11,471 nucleotides of DNA from the NCBI GenBank assembly GCA_028694115.1, contig JAQUUB010000126.1:1-11471 (forward strand), written 5' to 3'. Under the pieces are notes generated by a model. It had not been told where the DNA came from, searched no databases, and was given only the letters and a program-made list of their open reading frames with translations. Positions 1 to 6,608 of this stretch are shown here, in pieces (the stretch's first letter is position 1; every line of letters starts with the position of its first letter). The DNA comes from Lachnospiraceae bacterium (GTDB lineage Bacteria; Bacillota_A; Clostridia; Lachnospirales; Lachnospiraceae). The position numbers and the translations under genes are program-made.

Positions 1-119
1 CAAGCCTTACAGCTTTTACAAAAACAATACTGTACAAGCTGACATTTTCGACCATACTCTTTTTTTGGTGGGATAAACTCGCACCTTAAATACTTGTGCC
101 CAAAATCTACTTTCTTATT
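1..119 (-). other. Cysteine-rich open frame at the left edge, no start codon
   Basis: Downstream of the tandem glycosyltransferase, one minus-strand frame stays open from a TGA at 120-122 to the window edge. Near its end it reads YGRKCQLVQYCFCKSCKA, with four cysteines in 15 residues. The CxCKSC cluster resembles the zinc ribbon found at the N-terminus of some transposases (IS1/IS1595 type), but that is recall, not a search. There is no ATG, GTG or TTG start in frame, and a second frame through the same bases reads VFKVRVYPTKK, so the frame is not certain. It could be a decayed gene remnant, the edge of a mobile element, or chance. No terminator hairpin is visible after the stop at 133. Confidence 0.2.
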
Positions 120-132
120 TCACACTTATCTC

Positions 133-1776
133 TTATTTAAAGCATTCTCTTAAGACTGCCATTTCCTCCGAACATTCTTGGTATATTCTTGCTCTTTCCT
201 CAACACATTCCCTTATATTCTCATCAGTAAACGACATGCCTGCTTTTTCAAATAAAAGTGGAGCTGCCACATCATCCTGCAAGAAGTCATGAAATACATT
301 GATTGCATCAATCTCATTTCGACCTTGATTACTATCTTGTCCGGGATGTAATCTAGCTATTATATTTGGTGAATTTAAAAATCCTATATTAGAATATGCT
401 GTAAAGCGTAACCAATAATCATAATCATGCGCATATCTATATTTAGGATTCATATAGCCTGCCACTTCAAAGCATCTCCTCTTGCCTAAAACAGAACATC
501 CATGAAATATATTCCCACATCTTACCATATGGTAGTAAGGTTGCCTACTATTTTCAACTAAGAGTTCTTCTATAAAATCCTGTTTATCCCATAATCCCCA
601 AATCTTTGAATTTTCATCCATAAGATAAAACTTAGAAAAAACTGCATCAAAAGCTGAATTTTGTTCCAGAAAATCAAGTCCTGATTCCATCATTTGATCT
701 GTATACATATCATCTGCGCTTAACCAACAAATATAATCTCCCGTCACACGAGAAAGACATGTGTTTAGCGCTTCTGATGTTCCTTCATTGTGAGGTTTAT
801 GCACAACCTTTATTTTATCAGGATACATGGATACATACTTATCAATAATGAGTGGAGTTTTATCCGTTGACCCATCATCAGTAATTAATAATTCCCAATT
901 CTCATAGGTCTGGTTGATTATGCTACAAATAGCCTCTTCAATAAATCGCTCCTCTTGATAGGCTGGCATAATAACAGAAATCTTTTTACTTTGTTTTTTT
1001 GTATTAAGAAAATATTTCTGCACCCATCTCCCATAGCTGTCCGTTGCTTCCATCCTAATCGCCTGTGATAGCAAGTCATTTAACTTACTGTCAAATAAAT
1101 TCAATTCACAAAAGTCATTCTTATAATTGCGTAAAATCTTTAGTGCGTTCTTAAAATAAGATTCTTTTTTCACATTTGCAGATTCTATTGAGTCATTGGA
1201 GTATGCATATACTTTCTCCATTTTATATATTGAATACTCTCTTGCAATTCTTAAAGACCATTCAAAAAAAGAAAGCACTTCATATTCGGAATTGGGGACT
1301 CCAACCTTATTGATCGCATCTATAGAAACAAGAAAAGTCATTAAATCTAGATTTGTATTCCATGACAATTCATTAAATAAATTCACCTTTTCGCAAATAC
1401 TTTCTGTTGAGTTACTTTCCAAATCAATTTTTTCTTTTCCAATCACAGAATAAATCAATCCAGCATTTGGATTCTTTCCAATTCCCTCTACTTGCATAAA
1501 AAGTTTATCTACATTCCATATGGTACCATTTTTAATAAAAGTGACAAATTCTCCTTTTATCAAATTTAATGCTCGCTTAAAGCTTTCTGTAGTCCCAAAT
1601 GGTATCTCATTTTTATAATATGATATCTGATGATTTTCTACTATATCATTTGTAGATTTACCAGTGTCATCAATAATTATTAGCTCCCAATCGTGATACG
1701 TTTGAGCTATAATACTCTGAAACGTGGACCTGAAATCTTGATTTTCTTTTTCTATTAGCATAATGATACTAATCAT
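133..1776 (-). CDS. Tandem two-domain GT2 glycosyltransferase with a degenerate N-terminal domain
   Basis: This 547-residue soluble protein contains two GT-A (GT2 family) domains. The C-terminal domain (about 266-500) looks active: it opens ISVIMPAYQE, has TDDGST (299-304), the metal-binding SADD (353-356), AHDYDYWLRF (449-458) and RLHPGQDS (475-482). It should transfer a sugar from a nucleotide sugar to a growing glycan at the cytoplasmic face; donor and acceptor are unknown. The N-terminal domain (1-258) aligns end to end with the standalone 266-residue GT2 of this cluster. It keeps DD at 36-37, but the DSD metal site is replaced by KNG (82-84) and the LEDYELSLR base region reads SFFEWSLR (169-176). 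It is therefore probably a non-catalytic or structural domain. The ATG at 1776 follows a GGTG ribosome-binding element 6 bases away, inside a repeat shared with the cytidylyltransferase gene. It lies 22 bp after the helical protein gene and is the last confident gene of the cluster here. Confidence 0.9.
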   Translation of the reverse strand: MISIIMLIEKENQDFRSTFQSIIAQTYHDWELIIIDDTGKSTNDIVENHQISYYKNEIPFGTTESFKRALNLIKGEFVTFIKNGTIWNVDKLFMQVEGIGKNPNAGLIYSVIGKEKIDLESNSTESICEKVNLFNELSWNTNLDLMTFLVSIDAINKVGVPNSEYEVLSFFEWSLRIAREYSIYKMEKVYAYSNDSIESANVKKESYFKNALKILRNYKNDFCELNLFDSKLNDLLSQAIRMEATDSYGRWVQKYFLNTKKQSKKISVIMPAYQEERFIEEAICSIINQTYENWELLITDDGSTDKTPLIIDKYVSMYPDKIKVVHKPHNEGTSEALNTCLSRVTGDYICWLSADDMYTDQMMESGLDFLEQNSAFDAVFSKFYLMDENSKIWGLWDKQDFIEELLVENSRQPYYHMVRCGNIFHGCSVLGKRRCFEVAGYMNPKYRYAHDYDYWLRFTAYSNIGFLNSPNIIARLHPGQDSNQGRNEIDAINVFHDFLQDDVAAPLLFEKAGMSFTDENIRECVEERARIYQECSEEMAVLRECFK

Positions 1777-1779
1777 ATT

Positions 1780-1800
1780 TTACACCCATCTGCATGCTTT
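1780..1800 (-). repeat. 21-bp direct repeat, copy 1: translation start region of the tandem GT2
   Basis: On the minus strand this 21-bp stretch begins AAAGCATGCA and ends GATGGGTGTAA, three bases before the ATG at 1776. It is identical to 2936-2956, which lies two bases before the ATG of the cytidylyltransferase. It supplies the GGTG element that most likely pairs with the 16S rRNA. Its first two bases overlap the TAA stop of the 121-codon gene. Exact identity outside coding sequence, at the same position relative to two start codons, suggests a copied initiation region or a recombination seam. Confidence 0.85.
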
Positions 1801-2164
1801 AATTAGCAAACTCTTTGGAAACCGCTAAAAATGTATTTAAAAAAGGAATTAATGCAATTTCAATTAGTTCTGCCGCTTTATTATCATCTTTTTCTTTAAA
1901 TGCTTTTGATAATTCAATTATTTTCTCATTTATTTCATCTTTATCAATTCGTACCTGATCAGCATTGATGTAATCTCTTGTACCATTAAATACTTCAATT
2001 ACCCAATTAAATCCATTCATTACATAATTTAAAAATGAATCCGTATCTTCTTGTCGATTTCCTTTTAATTCATTACTTAAAATATTCATATTGGGTAATA
2101 GTTTTTCTATATATTCACTAACTACTTCCAGTGCTTCCATCTGTTGTACCTTTAATTCATCCAT
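1799..2164 (-). CDS. Small all-helical protein of unknown function, within the glycosyltransferase cluster
   Basis: This 121-residue acidic protein has no cysteine, signal peptide or membrane segment. The sequence reads as several amphipathic helices, for example FLNYVMNGFNWVIEVFNG (44-61) and KAAELIEIALIPFLNTFLA (96-114). I cannot name it with certainty. From memory it resembles short helical proteins (the DUF8042 type) encoded beside flagellin-glycosylation genes in Firmicutes, and its size and helical make-up are like the FliS flagellar chaperone, though I see no FliS motif. A role as a partner or chaperone of a glycosyltransferase or of the acceptor protein would fit. The start is well supported: GGAGG lies 7 bases before the ATG at 2164. 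It is followed after 22 bp by the tandem GT2, so the two are probably co-translated. Confidence 0.8.
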   Translation of the reverse strand: MDELKVQQMEALEVVSEYIEKLLPNMNILSNELKGNRQEDTDSFLNYVMNGFNWVIEVFNGTRDYINADQVRIDKDEINEKIIELSKAFKEKDDNKAAELIEIALIPFLNTFLAVSKEFAN

Positions 2165-2205
2165 GATTTTTCCTCCGCTCCTTTTAAGTTAACAATTACA
2201 TTACT

Positions 2206-2234
2206 ATTATCGAACATTTTCTACTTTTTCTTGA
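2206..2234 (-). promoter_or_regulatory. Possible internal promoter, sigma-28-like or weak sigma-A
   Basis: In the 79-bp gap before the helical protein gene, the minus strand reads TCAA, 16 bases, then TTCGATAA. This resembles the flagellar sigma factor (SigD/FliA) pattern TAAA, about 15 bases, GCCGATAA, with three mismatches. GATAAT in the same place could instead be a sigma-A -10 box, but its -35 (TCAAGA) is poor. Either start would give a leader of about 36 bases. No terminator separates it from the cytidylyltransferase gene, so read-through from upstream is also expected. Confidence 0.25.
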
Positions 2235-2243
2235 CCCCTTTTC

Positions 2244-2933
2244 TTACTGAAAATGCTTTATCGCATGTTCAAGCTCTGCCTCCGTATCAATATCATAATT
2301 TTCCTCCATAATATATCCAGCGATTTTAGAACCTGACATTGATTTCTTTTCCAGAATAACATTGGTACGAATTACGTCGATGCATGCATTTTGGTAATAT
2401 ACTTGTGGCAATTGTTGCCTTGGCATATTATAGCATTCCGGAATATCTTTTATTAAAGGTTCCATCATCCCGTCTTCTTTACATAACCACATTTTATAAG
2501 GAATTTCCTGTGCTTTGCAAACACACCTGATAGAATCTATTGATGAGTCAAGCAACATCCGCTCTATCATGTGGTCAATATCTTTTGGATTTCGAATCGG
2601 ATAAGTTGGTCTTAACTGAACAACTAAATCCGGTACATATCCTTCTTCATCTCTCAGAAAAGTCAGTGCATGATTAAAAACGTCAAAATCCAAAGCAGTA
2701 TCTGTTGCATATTCTGCCGGTCTGATGAACGGAACCTGCGCCCCATATTCTTTTGCTATTTTTGCATATTTGTCACTATCCGTACTCACAATTGTCCTTG
2801 TTATGTAAGAAGATTGTTTTGCATGCTCTATAGAATATGCTAATAAAGGTTTTCCATTAATCAATCGAATATTTTTATCCACCACGCTTTTAGATCCACT
2901 TCTTGCCGGAATCACCGCTAAAATTTCTTTCAT
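2244..2933 (-). CDS. Nucleotide-sugar cytidylyltransferase, acylneuraminate (NeuA) superfamily
   Basis: This 229-residue cytoplasmic enzyme should activate a sugar, typically a nonulosonic acid (sialic, legionaminic or pseudaminic type), as its CMP form, releasing pyrophosphate. Visible motifs, numbered from the chosen start, are the nucleotide-binding IPARSGSKSVVDKN (8-21), VSTDSDKYAKIA (49-60), QLRPTYPIR (106-114), MPRQQLPQ (170-177), YYQNACIDV (179-187) and DIDTEAELE near the end. The length is normal for a single-domain member. The first motif has SKSVVDKN where classic NeuA has SKGxPxKN. Members of this superfamily also activate other sugars (PtmE of Campylobacter is a guanylyltransferase), so the substrate is open. 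The open frame extends back to a TTG at 2969, but the family motif begins right after ATG 2933, which has GGTG 5 bases upstream; I prefer that start. No neuB- or neuC-like gene is in the window. Confidence 0.88.
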   Translation of the reverse strand: MKEILAVIPARSGSKSVVDKNIRLINGKPLLAYSIEHAKQSSYITRTIVSTDSDKYAKIAKEYGAQVPFIRPAEYATDTALDFDVFNHALTFLRDEEGYVPDLVVQLRPTYPIRNPKDIDHMIERMLLDSSIDSIRCVCKAQEIPYKMWLCKEDGMMEPLIKDIPECYNMPRQQLPQVYYQNACIDVIRTNVILEKKSMSGSKIAGYIMEENYDIDTEAELEHAIKHFQ

Positions 2934-2935
2934 AC

Positions 2936-2956
2936 TTACACCCATCTGCATGCTTT
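2936..2956 (-). repeat. 21-bp direct repeat, copy 2: translation start region of the cytidylyltransferase
   Basis: This copy is identical to 1780-1800 and ends two bases before the ATG at 2933. It carries the GGTG ribosome-binding element. Here the GCATGC inside the repeat also pairs with a second GCATGC just upstream, which copy 1 lacks. Confidence 0.85.
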
Positions 2957-2964
2957 CGCATGCA
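2947..2964 (-). promoter_or_regulatory. GNRA-capped hairpin just upstream of the cytidylyltransferase start
   Basis: The transcript reads TGCATGC, GAAA, GCATGCA: a perfect 7-bp stem closed by a GAAA tetraloop, an especially stable loop class. It sits between the TAA of the preceding glycosyltransferase (2971-2973) and the ATG at 2933, with the GGTG element starting about 4 bases beyond the stem. There is no T-run, so it is not a normal intrinsic terminator. It may tune translation or mRNA processing between the two genes, or be a recombination scar. Confidence 0.55.
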
Positions 2965-2970
2965 CTCAAC

Positions 2971-4707
2971 TTATAATAATGCTTCGGCTAACATTTTTGC
3001 AATTACCTGTTGCTGACCAATTTTTATCGAATCCCTAATAATAGAAGCAGAAACCTTTTCAAATAAACCGTATTTCAAATAATCATCTCTAAATTCCTTT
3101 AGAATAAAACAACGTGTTTTTAATGCTTCAAGCATATTAGAATTAATTCCATCACCCGATGTATAAGACAGTAACAACGGTTCCATTACTGCATATATTA
3201 AATATTTTTTAGCAATTCGAAGGCTTAGTTCATAATCTTCCAAGCAATTTAACTTTTCATCAAATTTTCCAACCTCATTAAGAACACTCCTTTTAATAAG
3301 CATGGTAGGCGTTCCACATAGTGGCGTACTAAATAATGTTTCGAGCAGTTCTCCTGACCATTTTTCCACTTCATCTGGATTGGGACAGATTTTTAATTCT
3401 TCAGAAGCAATTTTTATAAATGGTGAATAGACCATTCCTATATTTTCCTCTGTTTGCAAGAATAAACTCATTTGTTTAAATAATTTATCAAGCACCCATT
3501 CATCATCACTATCTTGAAATGCAATATAATCACCTCTTGACTTTAGAATACCCAAATTTCTAGAGACGTGTGGGCCTGAATTGACCGCATTTTTATAGTA
3601 AACCACTCTTTGATCTATTTCCTGATACCTATGGATTAGTTCTTCTGTTCCATCCGTTGATCCATCGTCAATAATAATTAATTCCAAATTGGAATAAGTC
3701 TGATTCAAGACACTATCAATTGCCCTTTCTAAAACATTTTGACGATTAAAAGTTGGAAGAACGACACTTACCAGGTGCTTTTCCTGCTCCAAAAAAACAT
3801 TAAATATATTCTCCACATCTTTCATGAAAGCATCTTTTTCATTTCGAATGACTGCACGGTAAGAATCAAAGTCTATATTAACTTTTTCATAATTAGAGAA
3901 GACATCCCTTATCATTTCTATTATTTCTTCTGCCTGTTTTATCCCATCATGAAATTTGTATTTATCTGGAATTGGAACATCCTTGTAGTATGCTGCACTC
4001 CCATTCATCCCCGTTATGACACAACACCCGCTAAGGGCAGCTTCCCTTGGAATACGATCCTTTCCCGGATGATTTCCAAAATCAATATACATTTTTGCCG
4101 TGCGTAAATGCTCTCCTACTTGCGCTGGTGTCATATGAATAAGAGGAATAAATTGAATATCAGGTGCTTGTTCTATCAGGTATTTTGTAATCTCATATCC
4201 CTTTTTCGGATTATACAATACAATGTTTTCACGTTTGTATTCAACTGCTTCTACAAAGTCTTCTCTTAGATAGTCTGATAAGTAAAAAATACGTTCTTCC
4301 TTAATGCCAAAAATAGTATGAATATAATTTCTGGCAAACTCTGATTGTACAAAATGTAAATAGTCCATTTTAGCCAATTTCAGTCCATCACTCATACTGT
4401 TATTCTCAAAAAAGAAGTCAATACTCAGCCACCAGATAATTTTCCTGCAATATTTCATGCTTTCTAGTACTGAGACCGTTGGTTCTGGAACAATAAAACA
4501 ATTGCCTGCCAAATCAATTCCATCCATAGTAACGGTATAGGGAATCTGGTATTGTATATAATTAGAATGAACAGGGCTCTGTTCATATTCACCATAATAA
4601 TACATATACGCATTAAAACTTTGTTTCCTAAGCTCTGCTGCTAACTGATGCAAAAGTTCAGGACCTCCACTAGCCATGGAAGCTGGCGCTGCAATATATA
4701 CATTCAT
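2971..4707 (-). CDS. Bifunctional glycosyltransferase: GT-B-like N-terminal half fused to a GT2 half
   Basis: This 578-residue soluble protein probably adds two sugars in succession to a glycan. The N-terminal half (1-305) looks GT-B (GT4-like): it begins MNVYIAAPASMASGGPELLH with the Gly-rich loop, and has a donor-site region around DFGNHPGKDRIPREAALSG (209-227) resembling the conserved Glu/Gly region that contacts the nucleotide sugar. The C-terminal half (about 312-578) is a GT2 domain with VSVVLPTFNR, IDDGSTDGT (346-354), metal-binding DSDD (399-402) and CLEDYELSLRIA (488-499), all intact. This half is a close paralogue of the 266-residue GT2 in the cluster, down to the tail ILKEFRxDY. 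The start at 4707 has a strong GAGGAGG site about 10 bases upstream. A 43-bp gap separates it from the preceding GT2, with no terminator. Donor sugars cannot be read from the sequence. Confidence 0.9.
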   Translation of the reverse strand: MNVYIAAPASMASGGPELLHQLAAELRKQSFNAYMYYYGEYEQSPVHSNYIQYQIPYTVTMDGIDLAGNCFIVPEPTVSVLESMKYCRKIIWWLSIDFFFENNSMSDGLKLAKMDYLHFVQSEFARNYIHTIFGIKEERIFYLSDYLREDFVEAVEYKRENIVLYNPKKGYEITKYLIEQAPDIQFIPLIHMTPAQVGEHLRTAKMYIDFGNHPGKDRIPREAALSGCCVITGMNGSAAYYKDVPIPDKYKFHDGIKQAEEIIEMIRDVFSNYEKVNIDFDSYRAVIRNEKDAFMKDVENIFNVFLEQEKHLVSVVLPTFNRQNVLERAIDSVLNQTYSNLELIIIDDGSTDGTEELIHRYQEIDQRVVYYKNAVNSGPHVSRNLGILKSRGDYIAFQDSDDEWVLDKLFKQMSLFLQTEENIGMVYSPFIKIASEELKICPNPDEVEKWSGELLETLFSTPLCGTPTMLIKRSVLNEVGKFDEKLNCLEDYELSLRIAKKYLIYAVMEPLLLSYTSGDGINSNMLEALKTRCFILKEFRDDYLKYGLFEKVSASIIRDSIKIGQQQVIAKMLAEALL

Positions 4708-4750
4708 TCTGGCTCTCCCTCCTCACCCATTGTAGGTTACTATTCTCTTT

Positions 4751-5797
4751 TTATCCAAACACCTGCTGAACAATTTGATTAATTTGTAAATTAAACTCTT
4801 CAATATTTGTTTCATCAATTGTAATCGTTACGAATTTTGCCATTTCCCGATATAAAGGAATTTCTTTAATATATGGATTATTTGTAACATTTTTTGCATA
4901 CTGTTTCATTTTTTCCTGCATGGTATGGATCATTTCAAGGTCAATGATAAAACCACGTCCAGAGGTAAATAAGAGACCTTGCACAAAATAACACTTTGTA
5001 AAATTAAATTCTATGAGTTCTCCATAATCCTCTAACAAGCCTCTCATTTCCAGGTTTTTCTGTAATTCTAACTGTACGATCAGATGATCAAGCTTATGAT
5101 TTTCCTTAAAGATTAACGACTTTGTGGTTCCTTCTGGATTTTGAAAACAATAATGTAAGCATTCCTTTAAAAAAACTTGTCTTTTAACATAAAATTTCGT
5201 TGGATATACAAAAAGTGGCTCTTCATATGCCACGTGTTCTGCAAATTTTACTGTACATTCTTTCACAAATGATGTTCTATACAGCTTATCCCAGCAGCCT
5301 GATTTCGATTTTTCCGATAGAATAAAATTTTTTCTTTCTTCCTTTGTCGTAAATATTACTAATTCTACCTCACCTTTAGAAGTTTCCCTTTTTCTATCCT
5401 TAAAACTATCATAACTGTCCACATCCTGATTTTGAAATTCAACAATGTCTGCCCTTTGTTCCTCCGCCGTATTATATAGTAGTTCTACAGCATTTTGAAC
5501 AATCCAGTCATCAGAATCTAAAAACAAAATATATTGACCTGTCGCATAAGTGAGTGCAATATTTCTTGCACCACCTTGCATCATATTTTCAGTCAATGGA
5601 ATAATCATAATGCTTTCCGGTGCCATCTGCTCAAATTCAAGTAATCTTTGTAATGTCTCATCTGTTGATGCATCATCCACAAAAATCAGTTCCATATTCT
5701 CAATCCCTATTGTTTGATCAATCAAAGACTGAAAACAGTAATCCAAATACTTCATGGAATTATGACACGGAATGATGACGCTGACTTTTTTTTGCAT
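4751..5797 (-). CDS. GT2 family glycosyltransferase, 348 residues
   Basis: This is a single-domain GT-A transferase with a long C-terminal extension, similar in layout to capsule and teichoic-acid-type GT2 enzymes. The N-terminus reads VSVIIPCHNS, followed by VDDASTDET (40-48), GGARNIAL (75-82), metal-binding LDSDD (93-97), the acceptor-side WDKLYRTSF (169-177) and YEEPLF (191-196), which supplies the catalytic acid residues. All key motifs are intact. It belongs to a different GT2 subgroup from the three paralogous modules in the neighbouring genes, so it probably adds a different linkage. Residues 225-348 are helical, with no membrane segment, so the enzyme acts at the cytoplasmic face. A GAGGTG site just before the ATG at 5797 overlaps the TGA of the upstream GT2, with only 8 bp between genes, indicating translational coupling. 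Confidence 0.92.
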   Translation of the reverse strand: MQKKVSVIIPCHNSMKYLDYCFQSLIDQTIGIENMELIFVDDASTDETLQRLLEFEQMAPESIMIIPLTENMMQGGARNIALTYATGQYILFLDSDDWIVQNAVELLYNTAEEQRADIVEFQNQDVDSYDSFKDRKRETSKGEVELVIFTTKEERKNFILSEKSKSGCWDKLYRTSFVKECTVKFAEHVAYEEPLFVYPTKFYVKRQVFLKECLHYCFQNPEGTTKSLIFKENHKLDHLIVQLELQKNLEMRGLLEDYGELIEFNFTKCYFVQGLLFTSGRGFIIDLEMIHTMQEKMKQYAKNVTNNPYIKEIPLYREMAKFVTITIDETNIEEFNLQINQIVQQVFG

Positions 5798-5805
5798 TTT
5801 TCACC

Positions 5806-6606
5806 TCATAATATATATTTTTGCATGAGCTTGAGATATAATGCTTCTTTTTTTTCATCAATAGCCATTTGCATGAGCTCCTCCAGCTTGTTTTGAAAAA
5901 TTCCATAATCTTCATAATCTTTTCTAAACTCTTTAAGAATATAGAATCTGCTCTCAAAAGCTTCCTCTACCCGCATACTAACACAATCTGATAAAAAATA
6001 GGACTTTATGGTTGGTTCCTTACACATATATAGTTTATATTTTTGGGCAATTCTAAGACTCAATTCATAATCCTCTAAACATAAAAGTTTTTCATTAAAC
6101 ATACCCGTTTCATGTAGTATCCATGCTGGTATCAACATTGTTGGCGTATCAACCAAGGGCATCTGTAAGAGCGAGGTAAATATATGACCACTTAAAAATT
6201 TATTCTCAATATTCTCCGGTGGAAATAACTGAGACTCCTGATTATAAATCTTAATAAACGATGAATAAACCATTCCCAAATCTGGATTTTGGTGAAAAAC
6301 TGCCATTTGAATTTCTAATTTGCAAGGCATCCATTCCGTATCACTATCAATAAAAGCAATATAATCACCTTTTGCACGTAAAATCCCTTGGTTCCTACTA
6401 CCCGAAGCTCCAAGATTCTTTTCATTTCTAATATAAGTGATCCTGTCATCTTCAAAATTCTTCCAGATATACTCTTCTGTCCCATCTGTAGAGCAATCAT
6501 CAACGATTAGTAATTCAAAGTCTTTATAAGTTTGGGTCAGCACACTTTTAATTGACTGACCCAGAATTTGTTTTCTATTATATGTTGGTAAAACAATACT
6601 AACCAT
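5806..6606 (-). CDS. GT2 family glycosyltransferase, 266 residues
   Basis: This compact cytoplasmic GT-A enzyme has all GT2 motifs: VSIVLPTYNR at the start, VDDCSTDGT (35-43), GASGSRNQG (66-74), metal-binding DSD (87-89) and CLEDYELSLRIA (176-187) with the likely catalytic acids. It ends in a helical tail, FYILKEFRKDYEDYG. The same architecture, including GMVYSxFIKI and TPTMLI, recurs in the C-terminal half of the 578-residue protein and, in eroded form, in the first half of the 547-residue protein; this gene is the minimal standalone version. It should add one sugar to a lipid-linked or protein-linked glycan; donor and acceptor are unknown. The ATG at 6606 follows the stop of the polymerase-like gene by only 2 bp, with AAGGG about 8 bases upstream, so the pair is translationally coupled. 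Confidence 0.92.
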   Translation of the reverse strand: MVSIVLPTYNRKQILGQSIKSVLTQTYKDFELLIVDDCSTDGTEEYIWKNFEDDRITYIRNEKNLGASGSRNQGILRAKGDYIAFIDSDTEWMPCKLEIQMAVFHQNPDLGMVYSSFIKIYNQESQLFPPENIENKFLSGHIFTSLLQMPLVDTPTMLIPAWILHETGMFNEKLLCLEDYELSLRIAQKYKLYMCKEPTIKSYFLSDCVSMRVEEAFESRFYILKEFRKDYEDYGIFQNKLEELMQMAIDEKKEALYLKLMQKYIL

Positions 6607-6608
6607 TC

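Noticed and set aside
350..363. Loss of the first Asp in the C-terminal GT2 metal motif (LSADD instead of LDADD) as a second dead domain in the 547-residue protein
   Set aside because: SADD is a common variant in active GT2 enzymes and the other catalytic motifs (TDDGST, HDYDYW) are intact. The coordinates given are residue numbers in that protein.
2934..2969. Upstream TTG start at 2969 giving a 12-residue longer cytidylyltransferase
   Set aside because: The extra residues contain the hairpin and repeat, there is no ribosome site before TTG, and the family motif starts directly after the ATG at 2933.
5760..5957. Minus-strand 65-codon frame and other frames of 60-122 codons on the plus strand within the glycosyltransferase genes
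   Set aside because: They lie entirely or mostly inside well-supported genes in other frames, lack ribosome sites and show no recognisable domain.
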